This document shows positions 39,403 through 51,680 of a stretch of DNA of 64,000 bases, piece after piece. The position numbers and the translations under genes are program-made. The notes under the pieces are model-generated. The model saw only the letters and a program-made list of their open reading frames with translations. It had not been told where the DNA came from and ran no database searches. How positions within the stretch are numbered: the first letter of the stretch is position 1; each line of letters begins with the position of its first letter. The DNA lies in assembly GCA_034509425.1 (NCBI GenBank), contig JAVTVJ010000489.1:1741194-1805193 (forward strand), written 5' to 3'. Source of the stretch: Eopsaltria australis (lineage: Eukaryota > Chordata > Aves > Passeriformes > Petroicidae).

Positions 39403-39465
39403 GCCAACAGCCGGCTGAGGCAGACGGAGCAGGAGTTCAGCCAGAAACTGGCCAAGTCCTCGCAG
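39403..39465 (+). CDS. CEP112: CEP112 short coiled-coil exon (21 codons, phase 0-0)
   Basis: This 63-nt exon is too short to stand out as an open reading frame. It encodes ANSRLRQTEQEF followed by SQKLAKSSQ, matching the CEP112 segment that directly follows the previous exon's ...LSK as I remember the mammalian protein. The acceptor is TGTGTGTTCCAG ending at 39402, and the donor is CAG|GTAGGT after 39465. A good branch-point candidate, CTAAC, lies at 39372-39376, with its A 27 nt before the acceptor AG. The length is exactly three heptads, and the phase-0 borders mean skipping would remove 21 residues without a frameshift. GC content is high compared with the intron, and the upstream 170 bp contain several CpGs. 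The closest alternative is an unrelated coiled-coil protein, but order, spacing and sequence all fit CEP112. Confidence 0.92.
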
Positions 39466-42400
39466 GTAGGTGGCCAGAGCACAGGGAGCTCTCAGGTGAA
39501 CCTGTTCCACTTGGAAGCCTGATGAAAAGTTGAGTTACTCCTGGTCTTGACAACCAAGAGAATTCGTAACCTGTTACCAAATCAAACATCCAGTGTCTTC
39601 TCGCAGATTTTAACCAAGAAAACACAGAGCTTTAAGCTGGCTGGGAAATACGGGTGGGTTTTTTTGAGTTCTGAATTTCATCTTTTTCATCTCCACTGTC
39701 ATCTCCTGAGGACCCAAGAGCACTGAGTCCTCCTTCAGCCAGTGGAAAGTAAGGTGAGGGGCTGCATCAGCCAGCACATCTCATAGAATCAGAGGCAGTT
39801 GCACAGCCAAGACTTGCATTCCATGTTAAAGGCAGTGTCACCCAAGGTTTCTTCAGTTTTACCATTGATCCACCAGTTCTGCATTTCTGCCCAAAACAAC
39901 ACCTTGAGGAATGTCAGTGTCCTACAGGCAGACTGGTTTTGGCTTGAGTTTTTGTTCTTCAGAGAGCTCAGGAGATGAAAATGAGCCTTGAATTTACATA
40001 TATACTTAAAAATGGAAAGACTAGGTGATTTTTACATGCTTCAGCTTTCAGTTTGACTGACAGGCAGTACTGAAGTGTGAAAAATGATGGAGATGCAAAC
40101 AGAAGTTAAGCTTTTAATAAGAAGAAAATTGCCACGAGGATTTGTGTGGAGGTGTCATTCTCCTCACTGCTCCCAGAAGAATGTCTGCCTTGCCTTGCAA
40201 AGTGTTCACAGCCAATAGTCAATAATAGTCTTTTAAAATCAATAAAAGCACCACAAAGAAGAGTCTAGCAGCCTCTAAACTGAACAGAAGTGACCAGTGA
40301 AACAAGAAGCTGCAAACTTTGCTGTTTTACCAACACTTCAAAATATTTAAAGCCTTTGATTTCATCTTTTCAGCTCCTTTGAGTCTTATTCTCTTGTCTA
40401 AAATTGTGATTTCAGTTGTTTTGATGACATTTATTGACTGTCAGTTTTTCACACTGCATTTATCAGAATCATTGGTAAATATGTCTTACATTGTATTTCT
40501 AAAATCTAATGTGGATTTTACACATTTGTTTGCATACAGAGAGGTTGTAGAGTCTCCATACTTGGAGATACTGAAAACCTGACTGTGCTGATCCTGAACA
40601 ACCAGCTCTGGGTGATACTTCTTTAAACAGATCCTTTCCACCCTCACCAATTTCACGATTCTGTGGTAAATCAGAGAGAATGTTCTCTTTCCTGAATACT
40701 TTTCCAGTAATTTTAAATTAGTAATTTGGTCATTTTTGAGAGCCTTGTTTACTTACAAAGAAAGAAAAACACAACAACAAAAAAACTTATTTTGTTTGTC
40801 TTTCCATCTGAACCTGAAAAGCAGGAGATGGTTAAACCTCAAAAAGTAACATTTGATCCACATCAGACCTGAAGGAAGAGATGCCTTCCATTGCTACCTC
40901 TATTTTACCTTTTGTCATTGTCACCCACATGTGAGTGGAATCAAGGCAGCCTCTCCATGCCAGACACAATCCAGTGTCAAAACAAAAACGGTTCTTGGTC
41001 CATTTGTTAAAGACAGTTGGAATAATTGAAGCATTTCTGAATTTTTAAGCAAGGGGTGAGGGAAATTGCTTTAATTGTTGCAGCGGGAACACGTAGGTTA
41101 CAGTGTAGGGCAAGGTAAGAACTCTTTAACCTAAATGTCACAAGAAATTTAGTCAGTCTGACATTTATTGGCCTGCAGAATGGTCTCAAGATTTGGGGAC
41201 ATGTTTTGTATTAAGGTGGCTTTGCTGTAGCTGGGACATTTTACTGGGGAAAGCTGGACCCAGTTCCTCAGCGCTTTCTGGGGCAGACACAACACATCCA
41301 TCATCTGTCAGGGCTGTTTGGCTCAATAAAGCAGTTTCACCCTGATGTCTGAATTTCTTTGCTTGTGTGGGTTTAAATCAAATCTCCCAAGTTCCTTGGA
41401 CATGGTTGGGTTTGGGGTTTTTTTGTAGCTCACTGTTAATAACGGGTCGATCGCAGCTTTTCTTGTGGTCGCGTTGCTGACAACATCTGTCTAATCTTAC
41501 TCTCTGTGGCCTCTTGGAACATTCACTTTTAACACCCACACAGAGAAGATATTTCAAGAACTTTCCTCTGAAGTTTATACAAAGTAAATAGAAATTTTTT
41601 GCTCCGAAAAGTACTGCACAAAGCAGATCTTTCTTCATCAATTCCTGCTGAAATCTCCTTGCATGCGTTTCAGAGCTCCTGTGCTAGACCAGGGTCTCAA
41701 CCCATTAAAAACCTTAAATCTCAGGTTTGTGTTATATTGAGGAGTTTGTTACTTTTTTTGCTTTTTAAAGTGACAAAATGGGACATACACAATGTGCTGT
41801 GGGTTTGCATGCCTTCAAGTTGTTATCTTAATAATTTCTATGATCCATTGCTTTCCTCTGCTTTCTCCTGCACATTACACCCCTGCTAAAACCACATTTC
41901 TGCCAATTGTCTTCTAAACAATGACCTAAACTGCAAACCCAGAGACACTGGTTCATCCTGGCTAAAGAGAGGCACCCTATCCAGATAATCTCTCAACTTT
42001 GGCATATTGGTCTCAAAACCCCTTCCTTTTGATGGGGATTATCTTTTGAAATATGTATTTGTTTTTTAGAAAAGCAATACAGAAATCCAAAGGTAGGTTT
42101 TGCACATCATCTGTGTTGCTTCCTGGAGTTTTCAGGTAGGTAAAGAGAAATAAACTGCAGGGTTTTAATCAGGCCTTTTCCTCTCTCCCAGTGATTTTAG
42201 GACCTTCATTTCTAGCACAGTTCTCACACTAGTCCTGGCCTATTTTTAGGATTTTTTAGCTTTTTTTTTTTCTTAAGTGGCCATGTAATTAATAGAGTTA
42301 AATGTTTCTTTGCCAGTGAGGAGGCCTGGCAGAGTCTAAGCACTCTGGTAGTCTCTTCCTGACCTGCCTGTGTGCTAAAGTGCTTTTAGAATTATTCTGT

Positions 42401-43114
42401 AATATTCTGCTACAGCAGCTTAACCTTAAGCTTGAATATATACATTAAAGTCAGCGACTCTCCCACATGTTTAAATGCTTTGCTGGGTGATGACATGTCA
42501 GTATAAAATTCTGTAAATATGACTAAAGGATCAGGGTTAGTTATGACTTTCCCCAGTGATGAAAAAGGTGAAACAAATACAATTCAACAAATCACGAGTG
42601 AATCACCTAAAAGGTCCTGAATGTGGAGTCAGGTCCCCACTGTATTGCTCAGCAAAATCTGCTCCTTTCAGCAGCTCAGAAATTTCACTGTCAGGTTTAA
42701 ATTTCAGTCCAGTGTGTGAATGTGGGCGTTGTAGTTCTCAGCAGTGTCAAGCTGTAAAATATCCCCCTGGAAAAGGAAGATGTAAACTCACACTCCTGCT
42801 CTCAGAGCGGGGCAAGACGGGCAGCAGGCTCCAGTTTGGAGATCACAGATGTGCTTTGTTCTCATGAGTAAATATTTTGGAATGTCACAGTGGAAAACAC
42901 TTCCCAATATTTTGTGCTCAGCGATTCTTGTCATTTACAGCCTCACTCTCTTCCTTTTCTCTGCGTGGAGTTCCGTGCCCAGCTAGCGTGCAGTGTGCGG
43001 ATTTCAAACATCCAGCCTGCACAGCAGAGCTCACCAATGCCATGTTTATATAAAAAACATGCAAAATACCTGTCCTTTATTGAGGGAAGCTTTAACATGC
43101 TGCTTTCTTTTCAG
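39466..43114 (+). other. CEP112: CEP112 intron of 3,649 bp
   Basis: The intron is bounded by GTAGGT and TTTCAG. Apart from one diverged plus-strand CR1 3' end (40541-40666) it is unique, AT-rich sequence. Short low-complexity runs occur, such as the A-rich tract near 40760-40785 and T10 near 42261. I see no nested gene in it. Confidence 0.88.
40541..40666 (+). mobile_element. Diverged CR1 3' end
   Basis: GAGGTTGTAGAGTCTCCATA, CTTGGAGATACTGAAAACCTG and GATCCTGAACAACCAGCTCT, then TTCCACCCTCACC and ACGATTCTGTGG, follow the order of a plus-strand CR1 3' end (GAGGTGGTGGAGTCTCC, GAGATATTCAAAACC, CAACCTGCTCT, CCAACCCT-A-CATTCTGTG). It is heavily mutated with internal loss before TTCCACCC, so it is an old copy. 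Confidence 0.7.
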
Positions 43115-43264
43115 GAGATAGCTGAGCTGAAGACAACCATTTCCTTCCTGACAGAGGAGAGGAACCAGCAGCAGCTCCTGGCGGAGCAGCGGCTGCAGGA
43201 AGTTGCACAGAAGTTGGAAGAAGAGAAGCAGCAGCTGATGACAGATAATGACAGAGCAATCAAG
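43115..43264 (+). CDS. CEP112: CEP112 internal coiled-coil exon (50 codons, phase 0-0)
   Basis: The exon encodes 50 residues, beginning EIAELKTTISFLTEERNQQQ and ending LMTDNDRAIK, again pure coiled coil rich in Glu, Gln, Lys and Leu. The pattern IAEL-TTIS-L-EE followed by RRLQ-V-QK-E-EK-QL and DND-AIK is characteristic of CEP112. The acceptor is GCTTTCTTTTCAG at 43114, with a branch-point-like TTTAAC at 43091-43096. The donor is AAG|GTAATC after 43264, weaker than the other two donors at positions +5 and +6. From memory of the mammalian protein, roughly 85 residues (starting near VLQDELENR) should follow to the C terminus. I do not find them in the remaining 20.7 kb, so the next exon should lie beyond the window. 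Confidence 0.93.
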
Positions 43265-46200
43265 GTAATCTGGGGATTTCAGTCGCTGATGCTGCTGCCT
43301 GGGTGAGGGTAATTAAAAGTTCTGAATGCAGGGATGGTTCCTGTTCACACAGAGCTCACCCAGACGTCCCCAGACCTTGGCTTTGATGGAGCTGATGACT
43401 CAGGCTCCCTTTCCTCTAGCTGATCCTGTGCCTGCATAAAACGCCTGGATTTGGCAAATCTAATCCATCCACATCAGTCAAATACTTGAATCTTTCCTGT
43501 TCTCTTTCTTTTTGTACTGGCCCTGATGTTTTAGTGTATTTTCAGCACCTTTATGCTGTGCTTTGAGGGCTTGAAAGAGAGGAAAGGTGAAAAATAGGAG
43601 AGTGAGGCAGCAGCATGGCCTGGGCTGCAGCTTGGTTTTCACAAACCTTCTTTAAGGCTGCGCTGAAGGGAAGTTTGTCCTTAGCTTCCATTGAAAAATA
43701 TAAACAAAGTCTGTGCTGAATGTGAATAGAATAAAGTATTTGTTGTCTGTAGTTTTGTTTGTTAGATTTATACATATTTTGCATCAGAACTGCATTCTTT
43801 GGCCTTTTTCATTAAGAGAGTGAATAGCCAGATTCTGTTCTTGCTGCTTTGACACCTTGCCTCAAAGTGGCTGCAGGGAATCCCACTTGTGGAAGTGAGC
43901 AGAATTAGTTTTTAAATATTTTTTCTTCTCAGAGTAGTAAAGAGCAGTGGGAAAATTTTGAAACTCATCTGCTCTGTTTGACAACAAAAACACCTCATGA
44001 GAAGTTGTATAGAAGAAGGAAATTCCTTTTCTTTTCCTTTGTAAAGACACCTACTCGTACCAAAGAATTACATTATTAAATGTAAAAACTCATGAAAAAA
44101 TTAACTCCTCCAATTGGCCTAATTTTTTGTGCCTAAAAGATACCATGGAAGTTTTTAAATGTTGGAAATCTGTTGGATTAAGGTGCAGTTAATGCTGTCC
44201 TCTGTATTAGAATGACCTGCATTAGGTTGTCATTACTGTCTCATCATCTGCAGTGTGCTTTTTTCCTTTCTTTCATCAATTTTTTAATGATCATTATTTT
44301 TTCTTAAGGAAAATATCTGCCTTTATTTGTGTGTTTGTTGAGGGACAGAATTTTCTTCCTGATCATTCTGTGAAAAGTGTAACTATAAAAATGTTGGCTC
44401 TCACCTGTTATCCAAATGGAATCACCACAGGGAGGTGATTTTATCTGCAGATGGAACACAGGTAAATCACATTATTTTCAGGTACAAGTGAATTTTTACC
44501 ATTTGGGAACACGGACTGTTTGTAATTCACTTTTCCAGTGGCCACCAAGCTCTGCAGAAACCCCATGACAGTGGAATCATCTTCCCCAGAGTCAGAAATA
44601 CACTGTAGTTCAAGTTATCATGGTGCCTTCTTGAGTAACATGTTGGAAAAATATGGTTTAGATCCTTTTTTCTTCTGGTGCAGATTCTACTGTTGAATTT
44701 CTGGATTCACTTAAGTCACATTCAATGGAATAATTCAGCTGTTGGCAGCACCAGTTTTTGAACACTAATGATTATAGGTGGTATGAAACCCTTCTGCATG
44801 TAAATCTATTATAAACTTAATTTTGATGTTATTACCTCACAATGTAATGAAATCCATAAAAACCACAGGAAAATTCTGCACAGGGTTTCTGAGCAGTGTC
44901 CCAGAGAGTTTTTAGCACTGGTGCTGGGAGTATGTTTTAAAAGGTTTTGTCAACTTGGAGAAGAAATTGGAGGAGCTGTTTTGCTTGGAGTTCTTGAATT
45001 TTGTTTAGTATCATTAATACTGTACTTTAAAACAAAAATCTTCCTTTGAAACCACTGATTTAATGGAAATTTACTGAAATCCAGATACCCAAGCAGAAAA
45101 TTCCTAGGAAGCTAAAATGCTGTGTATACTTCTGGAAACAGAAAAAGGTGGTTTTAATATTTGATCACTTCGTATTTTTAAGAACCACACATATTTCTAG
45201 GCAAGCATATGCAGAAATACTTTGCTTTTTATTAGCCTGGGGCAAAAAAAAAAAAAAGGGTTTTGGTGAAAGTAGAATCCTGGATGTCCTGGAGATGGGG
45301 AACAACATCTAACCTGGGGTAAGCTGAAGACCCCAAGGGAAGATTAAAGAAACATTCTACAAACAAAGCAGTTCTTAATATAATGTAAGCCTTTGAGGAG
45401 ATTCAGTGTAGTAAAAGCTATTGCAAATGCTACCATTAAAAAACAGCCTTTGCTAAATATAACATTGATTTAAACTAACATTGAGGAACAGATTGCAATT
45501 TCCTCTATTGGTATTGGGTGGCTTCCTGTAAGACCTTCCAATTATTATTTCCTTTCAAAGGGAGAAATACATTTTTGCAGAAACCAACTGGCTCTCAGAG
45601 AAGTTTTGGATTTAGGCAGTAAAGTGATATCCAGATGTGGATGCCATAATACATGATTTTGATGTTAATTCAAATTCCTGACTCTCTTTGCTAGTAAAAG
45701 ATTTCTGATTTGTTATTATTGCACAATTGCATCCATCTCCTTCAACTCAATATTTTTTAAGGTAGTATCTCAAATATTAGTCAAAAAGAATAAATGAAAC
45801 TTTCAAGAACATTCTGCTTCTTTTGACATCCTAAAAACCCAATTTGAACAGCACTTTTTGGCTTCAGATGGCCTCGGTTTGGGTCACTTTGAGACAAATG
45901 CTTGAAGGCCTTGGCAGTCTGTGTTAGGCCGTGGTTGGTCTGGCCTAAGGGCAAGTCCAGCTTGTCATCACTCATAAAATCAGGATAAAGCTTTGGCTCA
46001 TCACGTTCCTCTCTTGTGGCTCGTGGGGTGACCACTCTGGGTGCCACGGGGCAGCAATGTCTCACAGCACAGCCCGAAGGTCTGACCCCAGAAACCCAGC
46101 TCACCCTCAGTGCCATGGAGATGTCCTTGCTTTGGGCATGCCAGGACCTGAATTCCTTGGAGCAGAGCCCAAGGACACTGAGCTGGTGCTGAGGGGACAA

Positions 46201-46284
46201 AGAGCAGAGGTCCCCTGGTCTCTGTGCTGTGCTCACCCCGGGATCAGCTGGGATCAGAGCTGTGCTCGTGCCTTGCAGGTGAGT

Positions 46285-46619
46285 CCTGGTCACTCTCCAC
46301 AGCTCCCTGGAAGGTGCTTGCAGCCAGCTGGGGTTGGTTTCTTTCTCCAGGCAGAAGCTGACAGAAGGAGAGGACACAGGCTTAAGCTTCGCCAAGGGAA
46401 ATCTAGGTTGGATATTAGGGAAAAGTTTGTTACAGAAAGAGTGATAAAGTACTGGAATTGTCTGCCCGGGGAGGTGGTGGAGTCACCATCCCTGGGTGTG
46501 TTTAAACAAAGATTGGATGTGGCATTTGGTGCCATGGTCTAGTGGAGGTGTTGGGGCATGGGTTGGATTCGATGATCTTGAAGGTCTCTTCCAACCCAGG
46601 GATTCTGGGATTCTGTGAT
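46285..46619 (+). mobile_element. CR1 LINE 3' end
   Basis: AGCTCCCTGGAAGGTGCTTG, CAGCTGGGGTTGGTTTCTTT, AAGCTTCGCCAAGGGAAATC, TAGGTTGGATATTAGGGAA, GGAGGTGGTGGAGTCACC, GATGATCTTGAAGGTCTCTT and a tail of GGGATTCTGGGATTCTGTGA match a plus-strand CR1 3' region in order. It contains part of a 161-codon open frame (46057-46542), which is therefore not evidence for a host gene. Confidence 0.93.
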
Positions 46620-47000
46620 GTGGAAAAGCCGCCTGAACTGCCATGTCTGGTACCCCTTTGTGATGCTTCAGCTGGGACTGCAGCTCTCCAGTGAGGGGCT
46701 GGGCACTGAACTCCTGGGCATGTCTGTGCAGGAGCTTCCCTAGGCACTGAAATGTGGGGTAAACCTATTATTTTTTTAACTCTGTTTCTTGCATCCCTGT
46801 AGTGATCTACCCACAGCAGCCTGGAGCTTGATAATTCCAATGGTCAGAGCGTTTACCAAATTTCTCTGCTGCTTTTGGTTACTGGACTGGGCAGAACAAG
46901 AAGCTAGTGGCGTCATAAAGATACCTTGAGGTTGTTTATGAAATCCCAGCCTTGGTTGTTTAGGCTCAGTTGTTTAGTTTTTTATGAAATCCTTTTGGAT

Positions 47001-47052
47001 CCTGGGATTGAAAGTACAAAACATTTCCTGGGATTGGAACTGCAAAACATGT
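47001..47052. repeat. 26-bp imperfect tandem duplication
   Basis: CCTGGGATTGAAAGTACAAA and CCTGGGATTGGAACTGCAAA, each followed by ACAT, repeat with a 26-bp period at 47001 and 47027. Confidence 0.8.
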
Positions 47053-50000
47053 TCAGAGCATTTTAATGCTGAAGTTGATGGCCAAGTGGAGACTCCACAT
47101 CAAAAAGCAGATTCTGGAAAGAAATGGATGATGGAGAGCATACAGTGACAAACCCACAACAGAAAAGGGGGAAAATGATGCTTTTTTTGCCAGATGAACC
47201 ACAATTGTTGTTTGATTCCTGTTACAGATTCTAGGATTCTGTTCTATCCCTGAATTAACACCAAAATTTCATTAGCAAAGCATGGTTGGAAGATGACATA
47301 TTTCAACACTTTGTATGTCAGCCAGCTTATGATCAGATTAATTCTGTTAATAAATAAGACTTAAAAGATTTCTAGGAAAGAATGGCCTATAATAATGTTC
47401 CCCTTCATGTGAAAAATTTTGAAACAGTTGTTTTTCTTTTTTATGTTTAAAAATGTTGAGAGGGAGGAAAAAAGTCGAAGTGTTTTATAGCCGTAGCAGA
47501 AGAAAGGGGAAAATTTCTGGGTTTAAATTGTCTGGGCCTTTGTGGGCACTGAGTATTCCTGACATCCTATATTTGTTAAATGCTGCTGTATCTTGGAGCC
47601 AAAGGATGATTTGTTCTGCTAAGTACTGAGGGTTTTATCAACACTGTGAATTTCATCCGTGCAACTATAAAAAAATACAAATTTTCTCAATCAGAAAAAA
47701 AAGTGTAGTTTTAAAAATTTGATGTCCGAGCTAATTTTTGCATGTAGTTCTATTTCATTATCAGCCATATTTATTAGCAAATTCCACTTGTAACTACGAA
47801 TAGTATTCTTTATTAAAAGGAAAAGCACGTTAGGTCTCCGGGAACATTAACTGGGTGACTGCAGCCCTGCAGAGCTATTTAGATTTTTGCCCTCAAAACA
47901 CCTTTTGGAACACCAGCATTGCAGTCTGCAAGAGCCAGGGTTGGAGTTGGTAAGAAATAAACAATTCTAATTTATTGGTTTTAAAGTCCCAAGCAAAGGT
48001 AAATCTAAGTGGTTTAAATGCACTTAATTAGTGTTCATTGAGGGAGGAGGGGCATCTGAGAGCACCCAACCTAAGCTGCCCTGATCTGGAGAAGGAGCAT
48101 TTTTGGTCCTGTTTTAAAAGTGAGACAGAGGAGGGCAGAGCTTCAACCTCACCCAAGGTTTGTGGCAAAGGTGGAAATTAAGGCTGTAATGGCTGGTGGT
48201 TCAGAAGGCTGTGACCTTGTGGAAGTGATAGCACAGAAGACATTAATTAGGGGAAAATACCCTGAAAGCTTAGTGTAAACTAGAAATGAAAATCTAAAAT
48301 TAGGGTAAAGACATCTATTGTGTCAAGGGTTTTTTTGTAAGGGACTCTTGACTTGTTTTATTCCCCAGGATACACTGAGGTGGCAGAATGAACTCCTACA
48401 ACCTCAACTACTAGCTCAGAATAAACTTCTGTCAACAGGCCCACATTATGGATAAGATTTTTAAGATACTGCGGTGCATTTTCTATTTTAACTTGGATGA
48501 AGGGGTTTTTTTGGGGTTTTTTTTTTTAGCCAGCTGTGCCTGTAAAAAGGAGGTCAGCATTTCACTGCTGGCACTGGCTCATGTCTTGTAAGACATCTGG
48601 TCAGAACATGCCCCACTGTCGGTGGTGGCTGTGTGGCCACAGCCGTGCCAAGTGCTGTCAGTCACCGCCGAGCCTCGGAGATGTGCGTGTCACAGACTTC
48701 TCCAGAGGGACTTCAAATCCTTCTAATTGCCTTTGTGGCTGAGCATTACCATGATAAACCATTTGGCATGGTGGAAGAAAGGCTTGTAAGGGACCATCTT
48801 GGTGTTAAATACATGGAGTGCTTTTTCATGGGTCTTTATTTCTTTGTCGCTGACTTGAGCCTGTAATAACGCTCATAACTCCACAGTGTCTTTTATTAGC
48901 AGGGAATTACAAGGCACCAGCACTGGTGCTTTAGCATTGGAAAGCAGACCTTAAAATTTACCAGGCAAATGACTTTATCTTGCTCATAACTTCCTATATT
49001 CTGTTTGATCAGCAGAGGAAGTCATGTCTTCCAAAAGAATAGGGAAATTAAACCTGCAGGTCTTTGATGGCTTTGCTTTCTCTGTTTCATGGGGGCCAAA
49101 CTCTGAGGCACCTGTTTTCCACAGTCTTTGTTGATGTAAATAGTAGTTTCACTGAATTCTGTCTGTTAGAGAAATGAAGGTTTAGCCCTGGGGTTTCAAC
49201 TCCTGCTTCTGCTCTGTCTCATGGTTCCATTACCTGGTTATCTTTAAAAGCCTGTATTGACACATTCATTATAAATGATAATTAAAGTAGGTTGACTTTT
49301 GTGTTAAGCTTAGATAGTTATTGATCACAACTGAAATTCTTATTTTAAAAAACTCTTCCTTTCAACACCATCTCTCTTTTTCTGCTGCCACAGAAATTAT
49401 TTCATTGTCTGAAGCATAGTACCTTCTCTTCAGAATTACAGGGTTTCAGATGTTTGGCCAGCCAGGCAATCCAAGTGGCTGAGCATCTGTAAGTACTTTA
49501 TAATATCTTTGACATGCTTTGTGAGACAAAGAATTGAGTCATCTTTTTTTTTCCTGCAGCAAGCTTTGCACTCTGGCATTTTTCTTGACTTTTCATGTCT
49601 CAACACATTGAAGAACTTACCATGGCCAACAGCAAAATCAGGCTTACAAGTTTTATAAAAGACTGGAGCTAGTGCCTGCCTTTTCCTCTGAACTGCAGTC
49701 CAGATTTATCTGACAGGTTTAAAAGTTGGTATTTTTACTTTCTCCTACATTATCATTATTGTCCTCAGTGTTCTATTTTCCCTCCAGAAGGAGCTTTGCT
49801 GCATGAAGTCCTTTTAATTCCTTGTTAGCCCCAGAGGGGATGCCACCTGTCTCCAAATTATGGAGTTAAAGATTCTATAAATGCATAATAAAATATAAAG
49901 TCATATACAGCTAAACTATCTTGCTTTTAATAATGTGGACTACACTAACTTTGCAGTGGAAAAATGGGAAAAAAATTCAAAACTAGCCATAAAATTCATT

Positions 50001-51640
50001 GCTTTTAATTGACAAGACAGGAATAATAACACTGAGAGGGGTCCTGGGTAATTAAAAAGGTGCAGACAAAAAAACTCTTAATATTAAGTGTTAAGTAATA
50101 TTGATATGAGCCCACACAGTTTGTAAAGAAGGGCAGACAAGGTTTAGAATTATGGTATAAGAAAATGGAAATCAGCTTTTTTAAGGCTGCTGTGATGCTC
50201 AGAGTTTACTGCTGCATTTCAAAGATGTTTTTCTCTCCAAAGAGCAGAAGGACTTTTATGTGGAGGAGAAAGTGGTGCTTAAAAAAGACAGAGCTGGGGA
50301 GATACCCGGGAGTGAGGAGGCAGAATGCCCGGGAGGAAGAGCCTGTGCTCCAAAGTCTGGGACTTTACTGGAGGCGGGGGGGGGTTGGGGAAGAAATAAA
50401 AGATAAAGATAAAAACAAGTGTCTAACACGGTCCAAAGACGGGGCATCTGTAAAACAGTCTCTGCACAGGGCTGTGTGGGCTTTCCAAGGGCTGTGCTTT
50501 GTTCCAGTTCCAGTGAGTTCCTGGAACGCAGCCTCCTTCCCTGCTCCTGGAACAGCCTTGACTGCAGGGCTTCTCCAGCCGTGGAGGTGGAAACACAATC
50601 TGTGTGAACCACGGCTTCCACCAACAAAGGGGTGCCGGGGAAAGCGATGCCTTCAAAGCCAAGCCTTCCGCGGGCCACAAACATTTATAACTCTGCTCTG
50701 GAGGGTTTGAAAGCCTGGCACAGCAAGGCGAGTTGCAGGGTTTGGCAAGCAGGGATTTGGGGATGTGGACCTGCTTTGTTATCACATCTCTTTTCCCTGA
50801 GATATCTTTCTCGCAGTGTGGCTCATCCCAGGGGCGAGCTGGAGCAGCACCAGGTTGCCCTGGTTGATCCCACTGTGCCTACACCACTTCCAGCATTTGT
50901 GTCCACTTCCTTTTTGTTTCTGGAGAGCTGTGTGTTCTGCTCTAGCTTGCTTTTGGTTTTGTGCTAATCGTGGTGCTGGCTGCTCCAGGGATATCAGCAG
51001 GAGAGAGTCACTGAGGATTTCAGCTTTATGCATTAAAATGCTCCTGCCAAAACGAGTGTTGACTTTAGAAATCTTCAGATTCCACTTAGAATTTTCTGCT
51101 GGCTCTCCAGCTTTATATGTAACTGAAACTCAAGAAGATCAAATATCAAGAATGTTTTTTAAAAAATGACTGGCTAACATTTTTGAATGGCAGATCACAG
51201 GGAAATAGAAATATCTTTGTTAAACTTAACCATTTTCATAATAGTTGGGCTTTTCTGAAGTGTAACAAGAGGAACCTGGAGAATCTGATACCTGTGCATG
51301 GTAACTATTTACCAATATCTAAAGGCAGGGTAGCAGAAGAATCAAGTGGTCAGTAGCACTCTTAGACTTTTTGAAAGGCATTGCCTTAATTTTCTATAAC
51401 TGGAGTGTTTTTTCTGTCTGAAATGAAAACACCTATTGTTTTGTTAGCATTAAAAGATTACTTACAAAGAGCTACAAAAGGAAAGCAGCCAGAGCTGCCA
51501 TATTCCTGCCACTTTCTTGCGTCAGCGGAGTCGAGAATAAAAGAACTTTCCAAGTTACAGTGCTGCACTTGAAAAGGGAAAAAAGTCTGCGGCGACTTTT
51601 ATCTGTGAAGTCAGGAGATCAGATGGCAAACTCACCCCCA

Positions 51641-51680
51641 GAGCAGAGCAGAGCAGAGCAGAGCAGAGCAGAGCAGAGCA
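51641..51680. repeat. (GAGCA)8 pentanucleotide microsatellite
   Basis: Eight uninterrupted GAGCA units, followed by GAGG and AGCAG. Such a run is likely to be length-variable between individuals. Confidence 0.97.

Noticed and set aside
39781..39800. CATAGAATCAGAGG as a CR1 tail
   Set aside because: Only a short TCATAGAATCA match, with no CR1 body on either side.
41240..41380. Possible second LTR end (GGCTCAATAAAGCAGTTTCACC)
   Set aside because: AATAAA plus short similarity is not enough. I could not find paired TG/CA inverted ends or a target-site duplication.
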